Source of the DNA: a virus
DNA length: 21,787 nucleotides
Direction: 5' to 3' (one strand)
IMG/VR virus record: IMGVR_UViG_3300017753_000132
Coordinates: 1-21,787 of that record
Positions 1-8,800 of this stretch are shown piece by piece. Position 1 is the stretch's first letter. The number at the start of each line of letters is the position of its first letter. The notes below the pieces were generated by a model that did no database searches, had not been told where the DNA came from, and saw only the letters and a program-made list of their open reading frames with translations. Position numbers and translations under genes: made by a program.

Positions 1-314
1 GCATCTAAGCGATAGTTATTATTTAGGTTACAATCATGGTTACCAGTAATTACTATAGTAGGTGCTAAATCTGCTAATTGTTTAAAGAAATCTGATACAA
101 CAGATACTAATTCTGGTGACATATCGGTTTTAGCATGGACAATATCCCCAGCTACATATATCAAAGAATTTACAGTTTTTGTTTTCTTAATATAAGTATA
201 TAATCGTTTAAATACTAACTTATATTCTTTATGTCGTTTAACATTTCTAACATGTACATCAGCAATGTGATAAATCTTATCAATCTTCTCTATTCCAATA
301 TCTATATCGTGCAT
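1..314 (-). CDS. 47: gp47-like SbcD/Mre11 recombination nuclease subunit (N-terminal part; continues beyond window)
   Basis: Translating down from the ATG at 314-312 gives an open frame to the window edge (about 104 residues). It begins MHDIDIGIEKIDKIYHIADV. Three metallophosphoesterase motifs appear in the expected order: ADVH (D-x-H, about residues 19-22), GDIVHA (about 61-66) and GNHD (about 91-94). This is the phosphodiesterase core of the SbcD/Mre11 family. T4 gp47 is the phage member and pairs with the gp46 ATPase in end resection for recombination-dependent replication. The start overlaps the last 13 bases of the upstream primase, so the two are probably translationally coupled. A gp46 partner is not visible and would be expected outside the window. 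The family is clear from the motifs; the gp47 assignment rests on the T4-like context. The gene is cut by the window, not broken. Confidence 0.85.
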   Translation of the reverse strand, partial: MHDIDIGIEKIDKIYHIADVHVRNVKRHKEYKLVFKRLYTYIKKTKTVNSLIYVAGDIVHAKTDMSPELVSVVSDFFKQLADLAPTIVITGNHDCNLNNNYRLD

Positions 315-1225
315 AATATTTTCTGTTCCATTAATTTTTCTGATGTTAACATATTAGTATGTTCAATTTCATATTTTATTTGTTTAAATCCTAATTCACT
401 TGGATCTGATTCAGTTAAATCTACAAAGTAAACTCGCAATCCATTTGCCATAAAATATTCAGCTGCTTCTAAAGCTTGTTTACGTGCATCTTGATCTAAA
501 CAAATATATATTTCTTTTACACCTTTTTCTACAATACGTTTTTTAAGAGTATTTGATATAGTTTTACCAAATAATGGAATTGCATTACGTTTAATGGCAA
601 TTGCATCAAATGCTCCTTCTACTAAAATAATTGGCATATTCCAATTTATATGTAATTCAAATCCTACAATATCTTTTGATACATTTGGATTCTTATGTTT
701 ATATTCAGTATCATAATATGCGCGTCCTACAAAATAATTTAAACTACCATTTGCATCATAACTTGGAATAATAATTTTTCCAGAATATAAACCAGATGTG
801 CAATAACCAATACGATATTTAAGAATATCATATATAGTGATTCCTCTATTCTTTAAATAATATACAGCATTACGATATTCAGGTGATTTTGTATTAATTT
901 TCCATAATGGGGTAAATTCTTCAGGTAATTGTATAACCGGTGTATCTGTAGTTGTGCGTTTAGGCCGATATTCAACATCATCTAATAATTGAATTAATCG
1001 CGATATCTTTTCTCTTTGTACATTTAGTTTTCTAAATAATACAGTTAGTTTACGCCCAGCTGCATTACATACCCAACAATGCCAATGTTGAGAAACGACA
1101 TTAACTTCCATTTTCTTTTTAGTGGTTGGACAGAAAGGACAATGAAATGCGATATTATCATTTGAGTTTATTTTACCTTTACCTAATACAGATTCTAAAA
1201 GTGTAATTACAGAAAATTTGCTCAT
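302..1225 (-). CDS. 61: DNA primase, CHC2 zinc finger plus Toprim (T4 gp61-like)
   Basis: Makes RNA primers for lagging-strand synthesis at the phage fork. From the Met at 1225 the product is 307 residues. Near the N-terminus is a zinc ribbon C29-x2-C32, then H49-C50-x2-C53. The Toprim core has E203 in LVEGAFDA and D244/D246 in ICLDQDA. This is the DnaG/gp61 layout without a helicase domain. An in-frame Met at 1276 would add 17 residues (MKHCYCDDNANILILIL). I prefer 1225 because MSKFSVITLLESVLGKGK looks like a natural primase N-terminus, and the extension is low-complexity sequence encoded by AT repeats. Neither start has a clear Shine-Dalgarno, so the choice is not settled. The stop lies inside the start of the gp47-like gene. 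No gp41-type helicase is visible in the window. Confidence 0.88.
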   Translation of the reverse strand: MSKFSVITLLESVLGKGKINSNDNIAFHCPFCPTTKKKMEVNVVSQHWHCWVCNAAGRKLTVLFRKLNVQREKISRLIQLLDDVEYRPKRTTTDTPVIQLPEEFTPLWKINTKSPEYRNAVYYLKNRGITIYDILKYRIGYCTSGLYSGKIIIPSYDANGSLNYFVGRAYYDTEYKHKNPNVSKDIVGFELHINWNMPIILVEGAFDAIAIKRNAIPLFGKTISNTLKKRIVEKGVKEIYICLDQDARKQALEAAEYFMANGLRVYFVDLTESDPSELGFKQIKYEIEHTNMLTSEKLMEQKILCTI

Positions 1226-1249
1226 TAATATTAATATTAATATATTAGC
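1223..1249 (-). repeat. Tandem AT hexamer repeat before the primase start
   Basis: Read on the minus strand, three consecutive copies of a TATTAA-type hexamer run directly into the preferred primase ATG at 1225. There is no purine-rich Shine-Dalgarno here. The stretch either forms an unstructured, A/T-rich leader or, if the start at 1276 is real, encodes the odd ILILIL segment. The gap back to the endonuclease stop (1226-1337) holds no other recognisable gene. Confidence 0.5.
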
Positions 1250-1337
1250 ATTGTCATCACAATAACAATGTTTCATTCAAGATTAACTTTCATGAAAATT
1301 TAATTATAATTGAATATATCAAAAATATTTCGTAAGG

Positions 1338-1745
1338 TCAAGTTTTTAACCAACTTTCTGGTATACTTTTTTCTGCCCACGGAATTCCATGTTTATCGCA
1401 AAAATCACCATATGTAGTTTTTGAGCCTTTACGTATTTTTGTACGAGCCGATTGAAATACAATTCTGATATCTAATTCTGGATATTGTTTTTTAATTAAC
1501 AAATGTTTTTTACGATCTTCTAAAACCCAACGTCCTTTTGTTTCTACTAGTATACCATTTGGTAAAGTGAAATCAATTGTATATGTATGTTTTGTTTCTG
1601 GTTTGATATAATTTATAACTGTATCTTCATACCCAAATTTTATCTTCGCTTCATTTAATTGATCTGATACTCGATGTTCAAATCCGCTTCTATAACCATG
1701 TTTAATTGCGTTCGCACGTATTTTAGATTTACGTTTCCATGCCAT
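1338..1745 (-). CDS. T7-type endonuclease I (Holliday-junction resolvase)
   Basis: A 135-residue protein that resembles T7 gp3 endonuclease I over most of its length. Shared blocks include RSGFEHRV, HTYTIDFTLPNGI, VETKGRW, DRKKHLLI, PELDIRIVF and DFCDKHGI. The four catalytic residues of T7 endonuclease I (E20, D55, E65, K67) correspond here to E23, D58, E68 and K70 with identical spacing. Known role of the family: a dimer that cuts four-way and branched DNA, resolving recombination intermediates before packaging. T4-like phages normally use the unrelated endonuclease VII (gp49), so this may be its functional substitute. It lies after the fibre-type genes and before the primase and gp47-like genes, with its own 27-base leader holding an AT motif and an AGGA Shine-Dalgarno. 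It appears intact and probably active. Confidence 0.95.
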   Translation of the reverse strand: MAWKRKSKIRANAIKHGYRSGFEHRVSDQLNEAKIKFGYEDTVINYIKPETKHTYTIDFTLPNGILVETKGRWVLEDRKKHLLIKKQYPELDIRIVFQSARTKIRKGSKTTYGDFCDKHGIPWAEKSIPESWLKT

Positions 1746-1763
1746 AACTTGTTCCTATTTAAT

Positions 1764-1771
1764 ATAAATAT
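1764..1771 (-). promoter_or_regulatory. Candidate late-promoter octamer upstream of endonuclease I
   Basis: The minus strand reads CATATTTATATTAAATAGGA in the 27-base gap; the octamer ATATTTAT starts 26 bases before the ATG at 1745 and is followed by the AGGA Shine-Dalgarno. The same octamer sits at similar distances before three other genes (5773, 14173, 15707). No TTTG or -35-like box is seen at bacterial spacing. Its promoter role is inferred. Confidence 0.35.
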
Positions 1772-1772
1772 G

Positions 1773-3623
1773 TTAGTAGTCCCAACGAACAATAAAGTTC
1801 ATATCTACATCATCTCGTTTTTGAATTGCTTGAGACGGTTTACCAATTGCCAATAACTGAGCATCATCGTTATATAAACCAATGGTAGTAATATACGGTA
1901 ACGCAGTACCAGATAAAAACATATGTTTACGATATTCACCTGGCAATAGATTACGTTGAAATGGTTTACATCCAACCGTACCTTGATTAGTAGGTTTAAA
2001 TGTCGCTGTTGGATTCATTGATACATTCATTTGATCTTTAGGTACACGTACTAGTACCTCATTCTCATAAATTGTATGAGTACCTTTATATGATAATTGA
2101 AAATTATTACCAAATGCACCAGATGCAGTATTATACTTCATCATTGGTGATGAAACAACCATTTCTCCATTACGATAAAATACGTTACCGGCCACATTTG
2201 TTTGAAACAATGAACCAGATAGATAATGATTATTAGCTAATGATTCAACTGTTGAATCAGATACCGCATAATCATACATACGTATTTCTGCTATATGATT
2301 TCCAGAAACAGTGACTCCATTTTCAAAACTTCCGGATATAAACGATCCAATGATAATATCATCTATATTCGCAGTACTTTCAGGTGGTATTGAACCCGAT
2401 GTTCCAGATTTATCACCGTTAATAAATATTTGACATAATGAAGCTGAATTTCGTACAGCAACATGTACCCAACGAGCATCTGTGCTAGCAATTCTTTTAT
2501 TATCATCAAAACTACTTGATATATGCAATGCATGTGTTCCATCACAGGCACGAAAATGATATGAACCAGATGCTTCAGTTGTACTAGTACCTTTACCTAT
2601 TTGACCGATAACAAATGGAGTACGTACATTTCGAAATGCCGAAGCAGTTATATTTGGCATGGTTCGAACATTGTCACGTACTTTTGTAACACTATTTCTG
2701 CGATCGAAAACCGTTTCTTTACGTATTCCACATTTTGATATAAGCTCATGATTTTTACCCCAACTATTTTTATGCCAAAATGATATTGTCCAATCATCAC
2801 ATTTTCCAAAATTATTAAATTTTTCATTATGAGGTATTCGTATACGAGATTTTGATTGATTACTACCCATATTAAATGCGTAACCACTATGCTGATGTGT
2901 TCCAGCTTGTATCGGATCGTCAATACCGGACATGACAATACCGTCTTTCAAAACATATTGAGATGAAAACGGAACAACTCTACTATTAAATTGAGTAATT
3001 ATTTCATATTCTTGTTCAACTGGTCCATGATTTTTAAAATCTTTATTAAATGATAAATGAAAAAAGCACCGGCTAGAAGTTGCCATACTTGAAGTTAAAA
3101 TTAAAGGATCTCGTAAATTGCCATGTCCATCATCTTGTAATGTATATTGCCAATTATCGTTAATAAATGTACCAGTCATGGAACCAGCTTTAATTCGTTC
3201 ACCAACATCAAAATATGGAAGTGTTAATGTAGAAGCTGATATATATAAATCTTTATATGTAACAGATCGATTAGTTAATTCAGCAGATCTACCTGGATTA
3301 TAAGGATGTGCATAATATCGGTGATCTAAACTACACCAGATTAAATGTGGATATGATTGATCGCTTGAATTCAATAACGGATTATATGCGGAAAAATCTC
3401 CTATATGAAAATTACTCCAACCAATACCAGGTCGTAACGGCCCCGGTCCTGTATCACCCGGGGTTCCTCTAGTTGTACGATAAAAAGCTTCACGCGCAAT
3501 ATAACCTGATGCAGTAGTTTCAGTATTAGACGAGCTTATATAATAATTCTTAAATGCTTTAAATGAGCGTCGCTGAAAATCATTGGATCGAATAGGTCGA
3601 AAAACTGTTGGAATAATTGGCAT
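1773..3623 (-). CDS. Virion structural protein with LamG-like domain, probable fibre or outer-baseplate component
   Basis: A 616-residue protein rich in Ser, Gly, Thr and Asn, typical of phage fibre-type proteins. About residues 262-470 look like a LamG/concanavalin-type jelly roll: it opens near KFNNFGKCDDWTISFWHKN and closes around HIAEIRMYDYAVSDSTVESL. Such domains often bind glycans. A short Gly/Pro patch (GTPGDTGPGPLRPG, about 53-66) lies in the N-terminal region. The last 39 residues (578-616, starting ITTIGLYND and ending VRWDY) match the C-terminus of the neighbouring 485-residue protein. It starts 17 bases after that gene's stop without a recognisable Shine-Dalgarno. I infer a role in host binding or fibre/baseplate assembly from position and domain; no receptor or enzyme activity can be assigned. 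Confidence 0.75.
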   Translation of the reverse strand: MPIIPTVFRPIRSNDFQRRSFKAFKNYYISSSNTETTASGYIAREAFYRTTRGTPGDTGPGPLRPGIGWSNFHIGDFSAYNPLLNSSDQSYPHLIWCSLDHRYYAHPYNPGRSAELTNRSVTYKDLYISASTLTLPYFDVGERIKAGSMTGTFINDNWQYTLQDDGHGNLRDPLILTSSMATSSRCFFHLSFNKDFKNHGPVEQEYEIITQFNSRVVPFSSQYVLKDGIVMSGIDDPIQAGTHQHSGYAFNMGSNQSKSRIRIPHNEKFNNFGKCDDWTISFWHKNSWGKNHELISKCGIRKETVFDRRNSVTKVRDNVRTMPNITASAFRNVRTPFVIGQIGKGTSTTEASGSYHFRACDGTHALHISSSFDDNKRIASTDARWVHVAVRNSASLCQIFINGDKSGTSGSIPPESTANIDDIIIGSFISGSFENGVTVSGNHIAEIRMYDYAVSDSTVESLANNHYLSGSLFQTNVAGNVFYRNGEMVVSSPMMKYNTASGAFGNNFQLSYKGTHTIYENEVLVRVPKDQMNVSMNPTATFKPTNQGTVGCKPFQRNLLPGEYRKHMFLSGTALPYITTIGLYNDDAQLLAIGKPSQAIQKRDDVDMNFIVRWDY

Positions 3624-3640
3624 ATCATATCAATTTAATT

Positions 3641-5098
3641 TTAAAAATCTAATTTCACTTTAATCAATGCTTCTCGAGTAAAGTTTTTCAATAACGGTTG
3701 ACTTAGTTTTGCAGTTGCTAACAACTCTCTACGATTATTATACATTCCTACTGTTGTTATAAATGTTTGAGGATCATTTTTAAATGAATTAAATGTTAAT
3801 TGTCCTAATGACCCTGTCACATATGATGGATTATTTGAATAATTATAATCTGCATTTTTAGCTCTAACAAAATAATATGTAGATTTAACTTGCTCTGAAG
3901 AACGAGCTTGCAGACCACCATTTCTACCGGTTGGTGTTCTAGCATCAGAAGCTGATATAGATGTAAACAACTTCAAAGCATTATCGCCTTGAACTTGAGA
4001 TCCTGTCACACTTTCTAAGTTAACTCCGCCAGCAGCAATATTTGCATCTAATTTTGCTGCATCTAAAACTACAACACCATGTTGCGGATATATTAATCCA
4101 TAAACTAATGGATCAGATGGATTATGAATATGAGTTCCTCCATCTAACGTTCCAGATACTATATTATAAACTTGTCCAGATTCACCTAACGTTGCAGCAT
4201 TAACTGATGAATCATCAATATATTGTCGATAATGGGTCGTATTATTCCATTTTACAGCAGAACCTGTATGATCATTTACACCTGACAAACCACCCGCTAA
4301 TTCTACCAATGTTATTTCCAAATTACCTGGATCTACTTTTTCTCGGAATCTAGCTCGATTAAAAGTTATAAAATAACACGATTCTTTATCATCACCATCC
4401 ATGGTAAATTTCTTATCATTTGGTTCTAACAATGTTTGTGCAAATTGTTTATAAATTGCTCGAGATGGCGTATCATCATTTAAATTACCACCAGTTGGAT
4501 CAACAGACCCAGATCCAGCAAAATGTCCATATGCTATAGAAAATTCTGGGTTCGCGTTTGCTTCAGTAGCTGGATCACCAGTACTAAAAATTTCTCGATA
4601 ATATGCATTTTGTATTGCAGTTTGATTACTAGATGTATACATTAACGTTAAACTACCAGTATTACCAAAAAATAATCCACGCGTCACTGTTTCAACATTA
4701 TTTGCTAATATATCATCTACCTGATCAAATCTAGTAAATACTCTACCTCGACGAGTACGTTGAGTTTGCACAGATTGTTCACGAACAATTTCTTCTGCTA
4801 TTATTTCCGCTTGCTGTTGAATTACAACTTTATCTATCTGAGTAGTTTCTCTAACCGGTACAACAACTTCTTGTTCAAAAACCTGTTTTGTAATAGGATC
4901 TACAACATCTACTTTAACCGTTTCTGTGGGTCTGATCGGCGATGTTGCTGGAGTTGTCAATTTTACATCTGGAATTACTGGAGCGACTGATCTGACCGGT
5001 TCTGAGGCTGGCGCTAATGATCTAGTATCTCTTACCGGTAAGAATTTATCAAATCCGTTTGACTTTGGTCTACCACCTCCATAATTAAAACTTGCCAT
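3641..5098 (-). CDS. Virion structural protein sharing a C-terminal module with the downstream LamG protein
   Basis: A 485-residue protein. Residues about 20-115 are low-complexity and probably disordered or coiled (repeated Pro-Val-Thr, then a Gln/Glu-rich stretch around IQQQAEIIAEEIV). From about residue 120 it becomes compact, with many Gly-Ser turns and short beta segments, as in phage fibre or baseplate proteins. The last 39 residues (447-485, from ITTVGMYNN to VKLDF) align without gaps to the last 39 of the 616-residue protein. About 15 positions are identical, including G-x-YN, LLA, K-x-SQ and the final D-aromatic pair. The gene has a good AAAAGGAT Shine-Dalgarno, 15 bases after the stop of the 219-residue protein. 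I do not recognise a named T4 counterpart; virion location is inferred from sequence style and neighbours. Confidence 0.7.
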   Translation of the reverse strand: MASFNYGGGRPKSNGFDKFLPVRDTRSLAPASEPVRSVAPVIPDVKLTTPATSPIRPTETVKVDVVDPITKQVFEQEVVVPVRETTQIDKVVIQQQAEIIAEEIVREQSVQTQRTRRGRVFTRFDQVDDILANNVETVTRGLFFGNTGSLTLMYTSSNQTAIQNAYYREIFSTGDPATEANANPEFSIAYGHFAGSGSVDPTGGNLNDDTPSRAIYKQFAQTLLEPNDKKFTMDGDDKESCYFITFNRARFREKVDPGNLEITLVELAGGLSGVNDHTGSAVKWNNTTHYRQYIDDSSVNAATLGESGQVYNIVSGTLDGGTHIHNPSDPLVYGLIYPQHGVVVLDAAKLDANIAAGGVNLESVTGSQVQGDNALKLFTSISASDARTPTGRNGGLQARSSEQVKSTYYFVRAKNADYNYSNNPSYVTGSLGQLTFNSFKNDPQTFITTVGMYNNRRELLATAKLSQPLLKNFTREALIKVKLDF

Positions 5099-5113
5099 AT
5101 TATTTTATCCTTT

Positions 5114-5773
5114 TTAAGAGCTTCTAGTTGTTGCTACTTGAACTTTTTTAACAGTAAGATCAACTAATGCTCTACCACCAGTTTCATTACCAATTATTAA
5201 TATTGTCGCGGTAGCATTTGCATTAAACTGTTCTTTTGCAATTATTTCAAATTCAGTACCTGACACAGTAATACTTTGAGCCGATTCCGTATCTCCAATA
5301 AATTGTGGTATTGATGCTAATTGTCCAGTTCTACCTAACGTTTTAGTTGCACGAATTTCTGCCACATCTGAATCAGATAAAATTGCTGTATAACCAAATT
5401 GTCTATTACCACCTGTAAAGTTAACTGTATCTGGTGAAATAACATATGTCTGATTTGCTTCTAATGATATACTCGCAACACCAACTGATACTTGAGGTAT
5501 TCGTGCTGTACCTTTTGGTAAAGTTACTAACTTATATTTTAACATTTGAGTTTCATCTGGCAATGCTTCTAAAATTGGCATATTTTCAATAGCAGCTCCA
5601 TAAAATGCTGTACCTAATGTATGTTCTGGATTATATAGATCATAATCTATTTCATCATCTGCTAAAGCAAATTGCGTAATTCTAAATTCATCACGTCCAC
5701 GTGCTAACAATTCTCGACCTTTTTTTGTAAGAATTGCATCTACTGTTATTGAACTATTATTTAAATATCCCAT
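5114..5773 (-). CDS. Conserved T4-like virion structural protein (LTKKGRELLA / FALADDEIDY type)
   Basis: A 219-residue protein. The N-terminus holds VDAILTKKGRELLARG (11-26), followed by ITQFALADDEIDYDLYNP (32-49) and IENMPILEA. I recognise this N-terminal pattern as recurrent in structural proteins of T4-like marine myoviruses, where its exact role is undefined. The remainder is beta-rich (SITVSGTEFEI, TATILIIGN) and may be an Ig-like fold. It is preceded by a 40-base gap with the octamer ATATTTAT and an AGGA Shine-Dalgarno, suggesting that a transcript covering this gene and the two fibre-type genes after it starts here. Family recognition is from memory of the pattern, not a search. Confidence 0.7.
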   Translation of the reverse strand: MGYLNNSSITVDAILTKKGRELLARGRDEFRITQFALADDEIDYDLYNPEHTLGTAFYGAAIENMPILEALPDETQMLKYKLVTLPKGTARIPQVSVGVASISLEANQTYVISPDTVNFTGGNRQFGYTAILSDSDVAEIRATKTLGRTGQLASIPQFIGDTESAQSITVSGTEFEIIAKEQFNANATATILIIGNETGGRALVDLTVKKVQVATTRSS

Positions 5774-5791
5774 ATCTTATCCTACTTTTTA

Positions 5792-5799
5792 ATAAATAT
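5792..5799 (-). promoter_or_regulatory. Candidate late-promoter octamer upstream of the 219-residue virion protein
   Basis: The minus strand reads CATATTTATTAAAAAGTAGG in the 40-base gap; the octamer ATATTTAT starts 26 bases before the ATG at 5773. The sequence closely matches the one before the gene at 14173 (CATATTTATTAAAAAGGAT). No TTTG lies at 19-21 bases upstream. Promoter function is inferred. Confidence 0.4.
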
Positions 5800-5813
5800 G
5801 CTTATACATAAAT

Positions 5814-8800
5814 TTATTGAACACGAATAGTTCCTGCTTCATTCTCCGGAGGATCTTCGTTATAAAACAATTGATTTGGATTAACTTGAAACACTTCTAC
5901 TACTGCTTTAAATTCTAATGCTGGTATATTTGATGCCTGATTAGCTTGTCCTTGGTATGTAAGTAAATTACCAGGCGATGTATTTTTACAACCATCATAT
6001 CTTAAATTATGAGTCATTATAAATTCGTCATCCATATAACAACCAATAGAAAGACTACTAGTAGCATAATATCCAAGATGTTTAGGCGATGTCACTCCTA
6101 TTGATCTACTCGCCGGAGTAGTAAATATAAAGTCTCTTGTTTTATAAAAACTACTAGATCGGCAGTTCATTGCAAATCCTTCATTTACCGAACCAGTCAT
6201 ACTACCAGTCTGTACAACTTGAATTTGACCACATGGGTTACCAACATCAGTAGGACCATTTGATCCAATATGATATACTGTTTCTGCAGAAATTAATTCT
6301 TGCATTTCTATACTTGCAGTATAACATTGATATACACCACTACCTGATGGCTCTTTATTAATAACTCCTTCATATTGTGGATTAGTAAATGTTGGACGTT
6401 TTGTTAATGGTACTTTTGCTCTTTCTAATACATGAGGCTCAACTAACAATCCCATAGCTTCATCGACACGTTCTGGTAAAACCTGTTTTATCTGATTAAA
6501 TAATGCAAAATCAAATTGACTAAATATTCTCATATAAGCATTTATGTCATTTCGATCTGTATATTTTTTCCAATATTCTTTTGCAAAGAAATCTAAATCT
6601 GGATATCTAGGCTCAAATTCATCATCTGGATCTCCTACAAAATCATCTAATTCAACGTCACCAATATGATTAAAAATTTCTTTATTAACCTGATCAGCCA
6701 TTGAATAAAATAATCCTAATCGATTTGTATCAATTGGAGCACGATCAAATCTAGACTTTTCCGCAGTATTTGTAGGAGATAAATTTCTGACTAATTCATT
6801 ATCTTCTATTCGTATTTTTTGAGATCTAGGAAGATTACCTCCTAAAGAAACTCCTTGCACATAATATGTTTCAACCAATGTTTCATAATTACCGCGTTCC
6901 AAATTATCTGGTACTGGAAAATTAGACATTGATGCGTATGTACTGGCAGATGCTATTAATCCTACATCTCCATCCGGATGAATAGTATTTTGAAAATCAA
7001 AAAGACGGAATGGATGAGATGATGTTATAATACGATAAGCTGCATCATGATGATTTACTGCATTTAAATCCGTACCCAATGGATAATGTCTTACCAATGT
7101 ATCATATGAACCAGTTGGAGATAGTCCAGATACGTATGATGTAGGATTTTTAGTATGCAAGTCAAACGTTGTTTGTCCGATATCTTCGAGATATTCACGA
7201 TACTCTTGCATCGATCCTGAAAATGTCATTATATCACTATTTGCGGTTGTACTGGTTCCAGTAGTATTATCAAAGAAATGATTTAAATAATTAGTAACTC
7301 TATATTGATCATTATTAGTAATAGCTGCATCGCCTGGATAACCTCCTAGAGATGACTTACCTCTCTTATATGTTCCGGGGGTCAGCTCATCAGTACTAGG
7401 AAATTGCCAAGCTTTATAATGTTCAGTATATGATGCGGTATATGAAGCTGATGCTCGGTGTATAATTTTATCGTTAATATAATCTGATGATTTTTGTACC
7501 TGTAAATGGTATGTCGTGCTTAAATTGTCTTGATTATTATATGTTAATATACCAGATCCAGTAGATTGCCAAAACCATCTCACGTTCCAAAAATCGCCAT
7601 CATATAACGGTAACCAATCTGTAGATGCTGTTACTGGCTTTTGGGTGTCGAGTCCATATCCATGAGAAACTACTAATCTACCATATTTACCAGATCCAGA
7701 ATATGATCCAGTATGTTGTATAGCAATATGAGCCAGTATTCGAGGATCGCCGTTGTTAAGAAGAAATTTATTTGTAAACATCAACATGCTTTCTGTAACC
7801 GCGGGTTTAAATCTCCATTCTCTGGTTTGGCATGGTACACTTCCGGAGATACCATCTTTAGGAATACCCCAGTTATTAAAAGATGCTGTATAAAATTCAT
7901 TACCAAATGTAACAGTAGGTGATTTAGTACCGGTCGATCCACTTTCAAATTGTAAAGCATATGTGAATCGATCTTCAATTAATAACGGAGACTCACCAGA
8001 TACTTTTGGACCTCCATATTCGCGTATAGAAAGCAAAGTCTGCGGAATACCATATGTATTCATTAATGCTTTGATAGACCTTGCAGTCCCTTTAGTTTTA
8101 AGTAAATACGGTAAATTATTAACAATACGTTGCCATACTTCAGAAGTTATTGCTTCATCTGATTTAGAAAATAACGAACCAGTCTGCATATATGCTCCAG
8201 ATCCAGAATTTACTCCTAATTTGTATTGAGATAATGCAGTTGCTTGTTTTCCGTTAGTTAAAGTCCAACCTAATGACTTTGCAATTTGATATAATGTTTC
8301 TTTACTTTGTCCTAATTCCGGATGTTCTTGCACATGATATACTTTTGATAAATTATCCACATACGAATAAATTATATCATAATGATGTGCAATCATATTA
8401 ACAAATAATTCATATTGAGAATTATTTTCATCACGTCGTATATGTTCCGGAATTGTTTTTACTAAAGCTGATTCATTTTCTACATCATATAATGATGCTG
8501 TAGCTAATGTATTTGTAAACCATGTTTGTGCAAGACTTGATGTAGTATGATGTAATCTATAACTTCCATTTTCTAGATATTTTGGCCAAGCTTGTACCCG
8601 ATATAGCTGAGCACCTAAACGATCTCCTTCGACTTCATATATTTCATCTTCATAAAGCTCATGATGAGTAAATAAACTTGAAGTTGAATGATTATATAAC
8701 CACCGCTCAAATCCATCAAATTGACCTATAACTTCATTTTTTCTATTAGTATTAATAGTAACATTATTTTGCAACGCAGTACCGTCAGTTCCATCCGCAT

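Noticed and set aside
1277-1337. Host-type promoter before the primase (TTTG followed by TAAATTTT)
   Set aside because: The spacer is 17 bases rather than 19-21 and the second element is a weaker match, so it was not listed.
1674-1856. Plus-strand 60-codon frame across the endonuclease/LamG gene junction
   Set aside because: It overlaps two supported genes on the other strand and has a low-complexity product.
2363-2938. Two alternative minus-strand frames of 62 and 96 codons inside the LamG protein gene
   Set aside because: They lie fully within the better-supported 616-residue frame and their products look like random AT-rich translation.
1773-3623. Collagen-like domain in the LamG protein as a substrate for the PLOD-like oxygenase
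   Set aside because: Only a short GTPGDTGPG patch exists, not a real run of G-x-y triplets, so a collagen call is not supported.
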